Part shown: positions 11,039-20,168 of the stretch, piece after piece | Layout: each line of letters starts with the position of its first letter | Numbering within the stretch: position 1 is the stretch's first letter | From: Anaerolineae bacterium | GTDB lineage: Bacteria; Chloroflexota; Anaerolineae; Aggregatilineales; JAFGMM01 | Length of the DNA: 64,000 nucleotides | NCBI GenBank assembly: GCA_027494055.1 | Contig: JAOSJO010000025.1 | Span: 143,262-207,261 of the forward strand | Direction of reading: 5' to 3' | Position numbers and translations under genes: made by a program | Notes under the pieces: generated by a model | What the model was told of the DNA's origin: nothing | The model's input: the letters and a program-made list of their open reading frames with translations, nothing else | Database searches by the model: none

Positions 11039-11103
11039 GATACTTTTGTAATGCGCGCCCCTGGAAAAATCGGGTAAGCTAGGCGTTAGGCGACCGCACA
11101 ACC

Positions 11104-11109
11104 AGGAGG
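11104..11109 (+). promoter_or_regulatory. consensus Shine-Dalgarno that points to an ATT start
   Basis: AGGAGG lies 7 nt before the codon ATT at 11117, in the same frame as the following ORF. No ATG, GTG or TTG has a comparable site, so this ribosome-binding site decides the start of the next gene. Confidence 0.6.
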
Positions 11110-11116
11110 ACGCGCC

Positions 11117-11566
11117 ATTTCCGCGCAGACACTCAACCGCTACGCGCGCACGTTGACGCGCCAGTGCGCGCCAGGCATGACCCCGCCCGCCGGCGCGGCG
11201 GCACAGGCCGACCTCGACGACGCGCACACCATCGTCGAGCGGTGGATCCGCGCCAGCGGGTGGAACGGGGAGACGACAGCGGAGCGCATGGCTGTGCTGC
11301 TCAAGATCGTCGATCTGCTCTGCCGCGTGCACTGCGACGCGGTCCCGCTCGCCTGGCTGCTCTTCCCGATGAACGCAGCCCAGGCGCTGCACACGCTCGC
11401 GACGCAGGCCGACAACGCCACGGAACGCCAGCGCGACCGGCGTTGCGCCGCGATCCTCCGGTGCTATGCGATGGCGCTCCAGGCCCCGTGCTGCAAGCCC
11501 GCCGAGATTCTCGACCCCGACCACACCTGCCCGCTGGGCGGGCACCCGCTCACAGGGTTCGACTGA
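11117..11566 (+). CDS. small cysteine-containing hypothetical protein
   Basis: A 149-aa helical protein of no family I recognise. It holds scattered cysteines (LLCRVHCD, RRCAAILRC, APCCKPAE and DHTCPL), eight in total, and has no signal peptide or membrane segment. The C-terminal CCKP...CPLGGHP could bind a metal, but the spacing fits no named motif. I start at ATT 11117 because of the consensus ribosome-binding site 7 nt upstream; the alternative is TTG at 11153. ATT is a very rare start, so a miscalled ATG is equally possible. Confidence 0.55.
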   Translation: MSAQTLNRYARTLTRQCAPGMTPPAGAAAQADLDDAHTIVERWIRASGWNGETTAERMAVLLKIVDLLCRVHCDAVPLAWLLFPMNAAQALHTLATQADNATERQRDRRCAAILRCYAMALQAPCCKPAEILDPDHTCPLGGHPLTGFD

Positions 11567-11590
11567 CCCTGCGCGCCGCTGCGCGCCCCC

Positions 11591-12264
11591 TCATTCGGGT
11601 GGAAACAGGATCGCCTCCAGCGCGGCGTAGTCGTGGACAACATAGTCAGGCGTGGCTGCCTCTTCGGCGCGCCCGACTCGGACGCGGCCTCGGACAGCGC
11701 GCCGGCGAAGAGGCACGCCTTCACCCCTGCCGCCTGCGCAGCGCGGATGTCGAGGTCGCGGTCGCCGACGCCGAGCGTCGTGGCGCGGGGGAGGCGGTGG
11801 CGCTCGATGATCGCCACGAACGCCGCCGGGTCGGGCTTGCGGGGGTAGTCGTCGTCCGCCGTGACGAAGTCGGCGAAGAGATCGAGCATCTTATGATGGT
11901 CCAGCAGGCGCACGAGCGAGGCGCGGCCCCGGTGCGTGACGATGTAGTTGGCCCCACCCGCCGCCACAACCCGCCGGCAGAGCGCCGCCACGCCGGCAAA
12001 TGGCGGCTGCGCGCTGTCGGGCATGGCGCGGTAATGCTGCATGTAGCGCTCGCCCAGGGTCTCCACGTCGATGTCGTTCGCCTCGGCGTAAGTGCTGACG
12101 GCGTAGGAGAGCGATTGCTGGCTCAGGCGCGCGATCCGCTCCGGCTCACCAACGACGCCGTACTCGGCGAGGGCGCGGCACAGCGCCTCGATCAGCGCGG
12201 GGTAGGCGTCGACCAGGGTGCCGTCGAAGTCCCAAATCAGGTAGCGGAACACCGGTGCAGGCAT
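11591..12264 (-). CDS. HAD-superfamily phosphatase, phosphoglycolate-phosphatase-like (frameshift near the end)
   Basis: About 224 aa after repair. The HAD nucleophile motif WDFDGTLVD is at residues 9-17, a helical cap follows, motif II is VTHRG, and motifs III/IV are RKPDP and GVGDRDLDI. These mark a phosphoglycolate-phosphatase or beta-phosphoglucomutase type enzyme. The frame changes just after GALSEAASESG; adding a G to the GGG run near 11669 gives a C-terminus ending ...AALEAILFPPE with a TGA at 11591-11593. A GAGGAGG box lies inside the end of the upstream metal-transporter gene, so the two are co-translated. Substrate unknown. Confidence 0.78.
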
Positions 12265-12268
12265 TGGG

Positions 12269-13718
12269 CTATACCTCCTCGTCGTGCCCGGTTGGCTCAG
12301 TGTGGATGGTGACGCGGTGCAACTGCGGGAAGGCCGCCCGCATCTGCGTCTCAACGATCTCGGCCAAACGGTGCGCCTCCTCAAGCGGCGTGTCGGGGTC
12401 CACGTGGCAGTGCATACTCAGCGCATAGCCGCCGTCAGCCTCGACGCGCATGTTGAAGTCGTGCCAGTCCTTGTCCGGGAACAGCCGCCGCGCCACGTAG
12501 AGCGCCTCGCGGACCAGCGCGTGCGCGTCCTCGTCGCAGGTGTGGATCTCGCGGCGGGTGTGCGCCGGCTCGATGTGCGTGACGATGCGCTCAAGGGTCC
12601 GGGACGGCGCGCCGCACCCCCTCCTCGAAGAGCGAAACCACCGCGTGCGCCTCGGCGACGGTCTGCGCCGGGTCCACCTCGACGTGCATGTCGAGGATCA
12701 AGCCGCCATCGGTCTTGGTCGCGATCACCTCATGGACGCCCAGGCCAAGCGCGTCGGCCTCAGCGCGCGCGATGAGCGCGTAATCGGGCCGGCCGTCGCG
12801 CGCCGGCACGAAGTGCACGGCGACATCGCGCAGGCCGCTGAAGCGGGCGCGCAGCCGCCGGCGGATAGTCGTGGCAATGGCGGCGGCGTGTTCGGCGGTG
12901 GTCGGCGCGGCGACGCGCACCTCCAGGTCGAGGAAGATGTCGTCGCCCGGCCCCCGGCTGCGCACGCGCACGACCTCCTGGACGCCGGGGACGGCCTGCA
13001 CCACCCCGGCGACCGCGTCCGGCTCAAGCGCGGCGCGATCCACCAGGATGTCGGCGGCGCGGCGCAGGATGCGCCAGGCCGTGCGCGCGATCAGCGCCAC
13101 CACGACCAGCGCCGCGAGCGCGTCAACCCAGGTCCAGCCCAGCCACACCGCCACGAGGCTGGCGATCACGGTGAGCGAGACGAACACATCGCTGCGCGTG
13201 TGGCTGGCGTCGGCGAGCAGTATCTCGGATTGCAGCCGCCGGCCCGCGCGCGACTCGTAGGTCGTGACACCGATGTTGACCCCGATCGTCGCGATCATGA
13301 CGACGAAGTTGATCGCACCCACCTCCGGCGCTTCGCCGCCCGACAGCCGGCCCAGGCTGCTCTTGATGATCTCCCAGGCGGTCAGCATCAGCAGGCCGCC
13401 GATAAACATGCTCGCGAGCGTCTCAAAGCGGCGGTGGCCGTAGGGATGTTCCTCATCCGGCGGGCGCGAGGCGATAAAGGCGCTCACGAGGGCGATGACG
13501 TTGGACGCGCCGTCCAGCGTCGAATGCACCCCATCGGCGACCATCGACAGCGTGCCGGTCAGCAGGCCGATGGTGAGCTTGGCCGCCGCCACCAGCAGGT
13601 TCGCCGCCAGGGTCACGACCAGGACGCGCCGCACGCCCCGGTACCGCGCCGCGCCGGCCTCAACCGGGCGGGGCTGGCTCGCTTCCGTCGATGTTGTTTC
13701 CATGGATCCGGCTTCCAT
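12269..13718 (-). CDS. cation diffusion facilitator (CDF) metal exporter with extended C-terminal domain (frameshifted)
   Basis: Proton-coupled exporter of divalent metals such as Zn, Mn or Fe. It has about six membrane helices in residues 25-220. The metal sites show as DGVHSTLDG in helix 2 and DASHTRSD in helix 5. The cytoplasmic C-terminal part is long: one CDF dimerisation domain ends at the frame break, and further domain sequence follows in the next frame, ending HTEPTGHDEEV. Removing one base near 12605 (CCC in GTCCCGG) gives a single 482-aa protein. The start is chosen at the ATG 13718, with a CAGGAG box about 12 nt upstream. Metal specificity cannot be read. Confidence 0.82.
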
Positions 13719-13734
13719 AAATTGACTGTACTCC

Positions 13735-13758
13735 TGCGCGCAAATACCTTTGCGCGCA
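13735..13758 (-). promoter_or_regulatory. 10-bp palindrome upstream of the CDF gene
   Basis: TGCGCGCAAA and its exact complement flank TACC, 17 bp before the chosen CDF start. A second GCGCGCAAATAC copy overlaps it. It could be an operator for a metal-sensing repressor; no regulator gene is next to it. Confidence 0.4.
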
Positions 13759-13922
13759 AATACTTCACACCCCACTGTAGCGAGATTGGCGCGCAGGGAC
13801 GATGAACCGGGTTAAATCCGCCGTGCGACGACGCTTCGCGCTCGCGTTAGGCGCGGCAAAATCCATCGGGTGTCAAGCGTGGTGTGCAGATTGTGTTACG
13901 GTGCACGCCCGGCGCGCGGCGC

Positions 13923-14066
13923 GTATCTCTTCACGTTGTCCGCCCGGTATCGGGCTGTAGTGTGTTTTTCGCAACCCGACGACTGAAGTCGTCGGCTAAT
14001 CGCAGAAAACAGTGACAAGAATACGAATTAGCCCGCGACTTCAGTCGCGGGAACCAAAAGGCGAAC
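13923..14066. repeat. composite palindromic repeat, copy 1 (unoccupied form)
   Basis: Three nested pairings: hairpin 13976-13995 (CCGACGACT/AGTCGTCGG), a GGCTAAT/ATTAGCC pair (13994-14000 with 14027-14033), and hairpin 14032-14051 (CCCGCGACT/AGTCGCGGG, loop TC). It ends with AACCAAAAGGCGAAC. Copies recur at about 34014 and 53903, where the second loop carries an insert of about 207 bp. It lies just after the proS stop codon and may also end its transcript. Confidence 0.85.
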
Positions 14067-14080
14067 AAATCCGGCGGCGC

Positions 14081-15529
14081 TCAATAGGCCCGCGCAAACC
14101 ACGCCCGCTCGGCGACCTTCTTGCCAGTAACGATGCACGCGCCCTCGCCCGGCTCCTGGTCGAGCGGGAAGCAGCGCGAACTCGCACCGCCCGTGTCGGC
14201 CTTGATCTGGTCCTCGACCGCCGCGCTGCCGTCGTAGTAGGCGAGCGCCCAGTCGCCGGCTTCGATCACGGCCTTGAAATCGTCGTAGGTATCGACGACG
14301 CGCAGGTGCGCGTCGCGGAACGCGGTGGCCTGGCCCAGCAGGCTCGCCTGAATCTCGCCAAGTAGCGCCGGTACGGTCTGGGCGATGCCCGCCTGCGGCG
14401 CGAACAACTTCGCCTGCTTGCGGTCGTCGATGTCGCGGCGCACGAGCGCGACCGTGCCCTTCTCCACGTCCTTCGGCCCGATCTCGGCGCGCAGCGGCAC
14501 GCCGCGCATCTCCCAGTCGTTGAACTTGAAACCGGGCGTCAGCTCCGCGCGGTCGTCCACGTGGACGCGCACGCCCGCGTCCCTCAGTTCGGCGACGACC
14601 TTCTCCACCGTGGGCATCACGGCGCTCCGCTCGGCGTCGTCGCGGTAGATGGGCACCGCCACCACCTGGTAGGGCGCGAGCACTGGCGGCAGGCGCAGGC
14701 CCTTGTCGTCGCCGTGCGCCATCACCACCGCGCCGACCATGCGCGTGCTCAGGCCCCAGGATGTGGTCCAGCAATACTTGAGTTCGTTATCCCGGTCCAG
14801 GTACTTGATGTCGAACGCTTTGGCGAAGTTCTGGCCGAGGTTGTGGCTGGTGCCGGCCTGGAGCGCGCGGCGGTCGCCCATCATCGCCTCGATGCTGTAG
14901 CTGTACACCGCGCCCGCGAACCTCTCCTGGTCGCTTTTGCGCCCCCTGATGACGGGAATTGCCGCGTCGTTGATGGCAAAGTCGGCATACACGTCGAGCA
15001 TCCGCAGCGTTTCCTCGTGCGCCTCTTCGTAGGTGGCGTGGGCAGTGTGGCCCTCCTGCCACAGGAATTCCATCGTGCGCAGGAAAAGGCGCGTGCGCAG
15101 CTCCCACCGGACCACGTTCGCCCACTGGTTGATGAGCACCGGCAGGTCACGGTAGCTCTGAATCCAGTTTGCGTAAGCGTGGCCGATCACCGTCTCGGAG
15201 GTGGGGCGCACGACCAGCGGCTCCTCCAGCTCTTTGCCGCCGCCGTGCGTGACCACGGCCAGTTCGGGCGCAAAGCCCTCGACGTGCTCCGCCTCTTTTT
15301 GCAGGAAACTCATCGGGATGAAGAGCGGGAAGTAGGCGTTCTGGTGGCCGGTCGCTTTGAAGCGCCGGTCCAGCCCGCTCCTGACGCCCTCCCAAAGCTC
15401 GTAACCGTAGGGCCGGATAATCATGCAGCCGCGCACCGGCGCGTAATCGGCCAGTTCGGCTTTCTGGATCACGTCGGTGTACCAGCGCGAGTAGTCCACG
15501 CTGCGCGGGGTGACACTTTGAGACGACAT
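14081..15529 (-). CDS. proS: prolyl-tRNA synthetase, archaeal/eukaryotic type
   Basis: Charges tRNA-Pro. The 482-aa length, the class II core (YELWEGVRSGLDRRFKATGHQN near residues 48-69, then a motif 2 region VVRWELRTRLFLRTMEF), the absence of the inserted editing domain of the Escherichia coli type, and the C-terminal WFARAY ending in tyrosine identify the shorter archaeal-type enzyme. This form also occurs in Thermus and many Chloroflexota. The frame is intact. An intrinsic terminator separates it from the genes upstream on this strand, so it probably has its own promoter. Confidence 0.94.
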   Translation of the reverse strand: MSSQSVTPRSVDYSRWYTDVIQKAELADYAPVRGCMIIRPYGYELWEGVRSGLDRRFKATGHQNAYFPLFIPMSFLQKEAEHVEGFAPELAVVTHGGGKELEEPLVVRPTSETVIGHAYANWIQSYRDLPVLINQWANVVRWELRTRLFLRTMEFLWQEGHTAHATYEEAHEETLRMLDVYADFAINDAAIPVIRGRKSDQERFAGAVYSYSIEAMMGDRRALQAGTSHNLGQNFAKAFDIKYLDRDNELKYCWTTSWGLSTRMVGAVVMAHGDDKGLRLPPVLAPYQVVAVPIYRDDAERSAVMPTVEKVVAELRDAGVRVHVDDRAELTPGFKFNDWEMRGVPLRAEIGPKDVEKGTVALVRRDIDDRKQAKLFAPQAGIAQTVPALLGEIQASLLGQATAFRDAHLRVVDTYDDFKAVIEAGDWALAYYDGSAAVEDQIKADTGGASSRCFPLDQEPGEGACIVTGKKVAERAWFARAY

Positions 15530-15561
15530 GCGCGCTTGCTCCCCTCAGGCCTCAGACATAA

Positions 15562-15585
15562 AACCGGCGGCGCTTGCCGCCGGTT
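15562..15585 (-). terminator. rho-independent terminator of the 15654-16645 gene pair
   Basis: A 10-bp perfect stem (15562-15571 with 15576-15585) around a 4-nt loop. On the minus strand it is followed by TTTTATG, a good T-tract. Confidence 0.8.
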
Positions 15586-15653
15586 ACAAAGTATACCGTG
15601 CGATAAGGGCGGTGGGTAGGGCAGGCGCGCGGGCCCCGGCTAACAGCCGCCGG

Positions 15654-16058
15654 CTACCTGCCGGCGGCGTCGGCCTCGTAGGCGTCGAAAGCCTGCCGGT
15701 ACGCCGCGCTCGCCTCCTCGGCATAGAGCCGCATCAGCCGCAGAGCGAAGAGCGGCTCTGACTGGACCGCCAGGAAGCGCTCCTGGTAGGCCTCATCCCA
15801 GCTATGCCATGTCCCCTCAAACGCGGGGTTCTCGACCATCTCGATAATCAACTCGTCGATCACGTCCCGCCGGATGACGCGGACCTCCGCCGGGGGCAGG
15901 CTCGACAGGAACTGCATGTAGGCCGCGCGGAACACCTGATCGACCAGCGGCGCGATGTCGCGCAGTTCGTACCCCTTCGCGTAGAAGTGCGCGCGGAAGG
16001 CGGCGTCATCCCACAGGTAGTCGAGCACCATGCTGCTCGCGACGGTGTACTGGTCCAC
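15654..16058 (-). CDS. conserved-looking hypothetical protein
   Basis: An acidic, largely helical 134-aa protein with no signal peptide, membrane segment or motif that I recognise. It begins with GTG at 16058, seven bases after the stop of the LOG-family gene, with a GGAGG about 11 nt upstream; an internal ATG at 16031 is possible. Codon use and GC match its neighbours and the frame is open throughout, so it looks like a real gene in an operon with the LOG protein. Function unknown. Confidence 0.6.
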   Translation of the reverse strand: MDQYTVASSMVLDYLWDDAAFRAHFYAKGYELRDIAPLVDQVFRAAYMQFLSSLPPAEVRVIRRDVIDELIIEMVENPAFEGTWHSWDEAYQERFLAVQSEPLFALRLMRLYAEEASAAYRQAFDAYEADAAGR

Positions 16059-16065
16059 GTGTGGC

Positions 16066-16645
16066 TCAGCCTCCGCTCAGCCGGAGCGGGACCTCCGGCG
16101 GGTTGGCGAACCAGGCCGCAAGCGCCGGCGGCGCTTCCTCCGCCGTCTGCACCACCTGGACCAGCGCCAGGTCGCGGTCGGCGTTGATGTAGGACTCGGC
16201 GCGGTACGTCTCCAGCACCCTGGCCCAGCCCGCGCCCACGAGCACGAACGGCCTGGGCGTGATCTCGCCGACCTGAAGCAGACTCCACGTCATCGCCACC
16301 TCGCTGAGCGTGCCGACGCCGCCGCGCAGCGCCACCACGCCATCGCAGGCCGAGACGAGGTGCAGCAGGCGCGCCTGGAGCGTCTCGAAGCGGACCTCCT
16401 CCGTCACCCAGCGGTTGGGGGGCCAGGCCATAGCGCGCGAACAGGCCCACGGTCACGCCGATCACGTCGCCGCCCTGCTCCGCCGCGCCCCGGCTCACAG
16501 CCTCCATCGTGCCGCTGTAGCCGCCGTTCATCACCGCGTAGCCGGCGCGGGCGAGCAACCCGCCCAGCGTGTAAGCTTCCTCATAGGCCGGCGACCCCGG
16601 TCGCGGCGACGACCCGCCGAAAACGCTCACGACTCTTCTGCCCAT
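16066..16645 (-). CDS. LOG family protein (frameshift at a homopolymer)
   Basis: About 192 aa after repair. It has the Rossmann-like LOG fold: VFGGSS near the N-terminus, MNGGYSGTMEAVSRGA, and the signature loop RGGVGTLSE. Characterised relatives are cytokinin-nucleotide phosphoribohydrolases; bacterial TIGR00725-type proteins have no firm role. The frame is broken at a run of six G (plus strand 16417-16422). With five, the product reads ...LFARYGLAPNRWVTEEV and continues cleanly to the stop at 16066. It is the first gene of a pair with the 134-aa protein downstream. Confidence 0.8.
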
Positions 16646-17109
16646 GCTGCGCCCTCGATCTGCATTGTTGGGAGATACCCCGCCAAAGGTACCGCAGAAG
16701 TCCCGATCCTAAAGTGCTTGCGCGCCGGATAATGCAGAACCCGCCGGGATTTCGGCGGGTTCTGCCTGAGGGATCTGCGCATGGGTGGCTGGGAGCGCGA
16801 GCGCACATGCGGTCCGCCACTGTTCGCCCCCTCACCGATATATTAAGAAATAATAAGATATATACACTAAATAAAATTACAGCGATGCATAAAAACATCT
16901 GAATATAATCACGATGAAATTAAAACCAATATTCCCGTTGTTATACTCAATGCTCCCATAACTCGCGCTTTTCTTCAACAAAGACGGCCTTCGAGAAAAA
17001 TGATCTTCCACTATGAAGAATATATATACCATCAGCCGTCAAAACGGTTCCGAACAAGATCGTCATTATTGAAAACTCGTCCATCATTCAAGCACCTTGC
17101 ATCACGCAC
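16646..17109. other. intergenic region with an AT-rich island
   Basis: Beyond the hairpin at 16734-16765, the stretch of about 16840-17060 is strongly AT-rich in a GC-rich genome, with no recognisable gene on either strand. It sits after the stop codon of the histidine kinase. It could be a remnant of foreign DNA, or a region with several A-T-rich promoter elements; I see no matched promoter pair. Confidence 0.5.
16734..16765. terminator. perfect 13-bp hairpin
   Basis: GCAGAACCCGCCG at 16734-16746 pairs with 16753-16765 across a 6-nt loop. No T-tract follows on either strand, so it may be a transcript-stabilising hairpin or a weak bidirectional terminator upstream of the LOG gene. Confidence 0.55.
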
Positions 17110-18518
17110 CTAAGGGAGCTGGTCAGCGCCCGTTGACGCCTCCAAAACGAAGGGGAGCGTGACGGTGAAGGTCGTCCCGGCATCGACCCCGCTCTCGCAC
17201 GTGATCGCGCCGCCGTGCAGCTCGACAGCGCGCTTGACGATGGCAAGCCCCAACCCCGTCCCGCTGATCTCGCCGACGTTCCTGGCGCGGTGAAAGGGCG
17301 CAAACAGCCGGGGTTGGTCCGCCTCCGGGATGCCGATCCCCCGGTCGGTGACGCGCAGCACCGCCGTGTGGCCGTTGCGCGCCAGGTGGACCTGCACCTG
17401 GCTCTCAGGCGGCGAGTACTTGAGCGCGTTCGAGAGCAGGTTCGTGAGGACCTGGCGCATCAGGTGGGCATCGACGTTGGCGGCGGTGAACGCGCCGGTG
17501 CGCGTGTACTCCAGGCGCGACGCCGCCGAAGCGACGCTGCGGAACTCGTCCACGACCTCGCGGCAGAGGACATCCAGGTCGAGCGGGGCCGGGGCAAACT
17601 GCACCGCGCCAGCTTCCAGCTTGGCGATGTCCAGCACCTCCTCCATGAGCCGGGTCATGTGCGCCACCTGGTCCCTGATCCGGTCCAGCCGCTCCAACAC
17701 CTGGGGCGGATTCATCCTGTCGATGTAGTCCCGGAGCGCATTGCTGGTGATGAGGATCGTCGCCAGGGGGTTGCGGTACTCGTGCGAGACCATCGAGACG
17801 AAGCGCGTCTTGAGTTCGTTCAACTCGCGCTCCTTCTCCAGTTCCACGCGCAGAATCTCGCGCTCGCGGAGCGCCTCTTCCATCAGGTTGCGCTCCGTAA
17901 CGTCGTCGAGGATGGTCAGGAACCCGCTGACGACGCCCTGCGCGTCGTACAGCGCCGCGATCCCCACGCTCACGTCGATCTGCGCCCTGCCTTCGTCCAG
18001 AGGCGCATCTCCAACCCACTGAGCTGGGTCCCCTGCGCGGCGACTCCCAGCAGGTCGCCGAAATCGACCACGAGGTCGTCAGGGATGATGGGGTTGGGCG
18101 CGCCGAGCGCCTCCACCGCGCGCCAGCCAAAGACACGCTCGGCGGCAGGGTTCCACACCCTGACGCGCGCGTCCGTGTCGAGTGTGATGATCGGCAGGGG
18201 CGACGCCGCAATGATCGCCTGCATCGTCTGCGTCGTTTCGAGCAGCACGTCCTCCGCAAGTTTCCGCTCGGCGATGTCATCCTGGAGCGCCTGTTCCACG
18301 CGCGCGCGCTTCTGCAGTTCGACGCGCAAGACACTGAACAGGGCCAGCGTGGTCACCGCCACGAAGCCCAGCCCCTTCGCCAGGCTGATGGTCGTAGACG
18401 TTGGGGCCTCGTCAACGAGAAGCCCCAGCAACGTGTCGGAGACGACGATCCACAGACCCGCGACCACGGCGTACACGGCACTGACGCGGACATCGAATCG
18501 CCCGAAGAAATCGCGCAT
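17110..18518 (-). CDS. PAS-domain sensor histidine kinase (one frameshift)
   Basis: Membrane sensor kinase of about 469 aa after repair. Two transmembrane segments lie near residues 12-35 and 45-65, with almost no periplasmic loop. A short coiled coil leads to a PAS domain (about 95-200), then HisKA with the phospho-acceptor His in FVSMVSHEYRNPL, then HATPase with N box LTNLLSNALKYSP, G1 DRGIGIP and G2 GTGLGLAIVK. The frame breaks inside the PAS domain at CCC 17985-17987; one extra base restores it. No response regulator gene is adjacent, so it is an orphan kinase here. The signal is probably sensed in the cytoplasm or the membrane. Confidence 0.87.
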
Positions 18519-19025
18519 ATGGGTACCCTGCCTGGTTTCGGTTCGGTTCCTTGAGACCTATCCCTGCAAGAACGGGCGGCGATAACAGCCCCTCATCCAG
18601 CCGTCACGGTCTTCGGGCGGGGCGCTTTCCGGGGATATTCAGTGAAGTTGTGGGCGCTGAGCCTCCAAGGACACTGTTGGCAGAGAATGCCTCTGCGATA
18701 CACGCCGAAACCAACTCAGGCAATGACGAACCTCGTTCCTGGGTTTCAGTTGCCCTCATTCTATTTCCAAATGCGATGGGCGCAAGTGCGCGGGGCGCAC
18801 CTTTCGCAGCTTCGCGTTTTTCACGCTTTCGTGTTACGCACCCCGGCCCGCTGGCCCGGTAGCCACAACCTTGAGGAACCTTGAGAGAGCGACCGGTTTG
18901 ACGCTATAATCATGGCCTGCACGTTCCGCGCGCATGGCGCGCGCCCTGCGGCGGGTCCGCGCGTTGCGGGGCGGGGTCCGGGCCGCCCCTGTCACAGATC
19001 GGTCACGAGAGCAAGGATTGGGGGC
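18519..19025. other. intergenic region before the polyol dehydrogenase
   Basis: The 507-bp gap between divergent genes has a promoter near its right end (18881-18910). The remainder (about 18550-18870) has only short open frames without family resemblance or ribosome-binding sites, and I see no palindrome of note. Confidence 0.5.
18881..18910 (+). promoter_or_regulatory. sigma-70-type promoter for the sugar genes
   Basis: TTGAGA (18881-18886), an 18-bp spacer and a perfect TATAAT (18905-18910). Predicted transcription starts near 18917, giving a leader of about 110 nt before the dehydrogenase ATG. Confidence 0.6.
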
Positions 19026-20072
19026 ATGAAAGCGTTAGCACTTCACGGTACACACAACCTGCGCGTGATCGACGCGCCGGATCCCGAACCCGGCCCTGGC
19101 GAGGTGCTGATTCGGGTCAAGTCGGTCGGGGTGTGCGGCTCGGATCTGCACTACTACAAAGAAGGCTGCATCGGCGACGCGGTGATCCGCGACGGCTTCA
19201 TCATGGGGCACGAGTTTGCCGGCGTGATCGAGGCGGCGGGCGAGGGCGTCAGCGTGCGTGAGTTCCGCGTCGGTGACCGCGTTGCGGTCGATCCGTCGAT
19301 TGCGTGCGGGCAATGCGAGTTCTGCCTCAAGGGGCACCCCAACCTGTGCCTCAACCTGCGGTTCGCGGGCCAGCCCCCGGACGAAGACGGCGCGTTGCGC
19401 CAGCTCGTCAACTGGCCGGCCAGGTGCTGCTTCAAGATTTCCGACGCCATCAGCGACGCCGACGGCGCGATGCTGGAGCCGCTGGGCGTGGCGCTGTTCG
19501 CGACCGACCTGGGGAAGGTGCAACTCGGCGACACCGTGGTCATCATCGGCTGCGGGCCGATCGGCCTGCTCACGCTCCAGTGCGCGCGGCTGGCGGGCGC
19601 GGGGCGCGTCATCGCGCTGGACAAGCTCGCCTACCGCCTGAAGGCGGCGCGCGACCTGGGCGCAGACGATACCCTGCTCGTCACCGGCGACAGCCACATC
19701 GAGAGCGTGCTCGACTGGACGGCGGGGCGCGGCGCTGACGTGGTGTTCGAGGCGGCGGGCGACAACGACGCGCCGCGCGACGCGGTCGAGATGGCGCGGC
19801 GCGGCGGGATGGTGGTCTACATCGGCATCCCGCCGAAGGACTACATCATGTTCAGCGCGCACTCCTCGCGGCGCAAGGGCCTGACGATCAAGCTGGTGCG
19901 GCGCATGAAGCACACCTACCCGCGTGCGATCCAGCTCGTCGAGAGCGGCAAGATCGACGTCAGCGCGCTTGTGACGCACACCTTCCCGCTCCACGAGGGC
20001 GGCAAGGCTTTCGACCTGGTGAGTGTGTACGCCGACGAGGTAATTAAGGCCGTCATTGAGCCGAACGCATGA
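19026..20072 (+). CDS. zinc-dependent polyol/alcohol dehydrogenase (sorbitol dehydrogenase-like)
   Basis: Medium-chain NAD(P)-dependent dehydrogenase of 348 aa. The catalytic zinc ligands are Cys37 (VCGSDLHYY), the GHE motif near residues 60-62 and a Glu near 146. The four structural-zinc cysteines are in CGQCEFCLKGHPNLC. The nucleotide-binding loop is GCGPIG. The pattern fits the L-iditol/xylitol/sorbitol dehydrogenase group, which oxidises sugar alcohols to ketoses. I start at ATG 19026, preceded by AAGGA, and ignore an in-frame extension. A ribulokinase and an isomerase downstream fit a role in pentose or polyol breakdown; the exact substrate is inferred only. Confidence 0.88.
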   Translation: MKALALHGTHNLRVIDAPDPEPGPGEVLIRVKSVGVCGSDLHYYKEGCIGDAVIRDGFIMGHEFAGVIEAAGEGVSVREFRVGDRVAVDPSIACGQCEFCLKGHPNLCLNLRFAGQPPDEDGALRQLVNWPARCCFKISDAISDADGAMLEPLGVALFATDLGKVQLGDTVVIIGCGPIGLLTLQCARLAGAGRVIALDKLAYRLKAARDLGADDTLLVTGDSHIESVLDWTAGRGADVVFEAAGDNDAPRDAVEMARRGGMVVYIGIPPKDYIMFSAHSSRRKGLTIKLVRRMKHTYPRAIQLVESGKIDVSALVTHTFPLHEGGKAFDLVSVYADEVIKAVIEPNA

Positions 20073-20077
20073 TCGGT

Positions 20078-20128
20078 AAGCTGGAAGCTCGAAGCGGGTC
20101 TGCGTCTGCTCAGGTCAGCTTCCAGCTT
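20078..20128 (+). terminator. 12-bp inverted repeat after the dehydrogenase gene
   Basis: AAGCTGGAAGCT (20078-20089) and its exact complement (20117-20128) enclose a 27-nt loop, starting just after the stop codon. There is no clear T-tract. It could be a processing or stabilising hairpin in the operon transcript. Confidence 0.45.
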
Positions 20129-20168
20129 CTAGCTTCTCGCGTTCAGACACGAGGAGCGTGAATCGAGC

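Noticed and set aside
11653..11690. HAD gene called a pseudogene
   Set aside because: One G restores a complete and well-conserved C-terminus; the pattern of errors elsewhere favours a consensus error.
18551..18862. 103-residue plus-strand open frame in the gap before the dehydrogenase
   Set aside because: No ribosome-binding site, no family resemblance and unusual composition.
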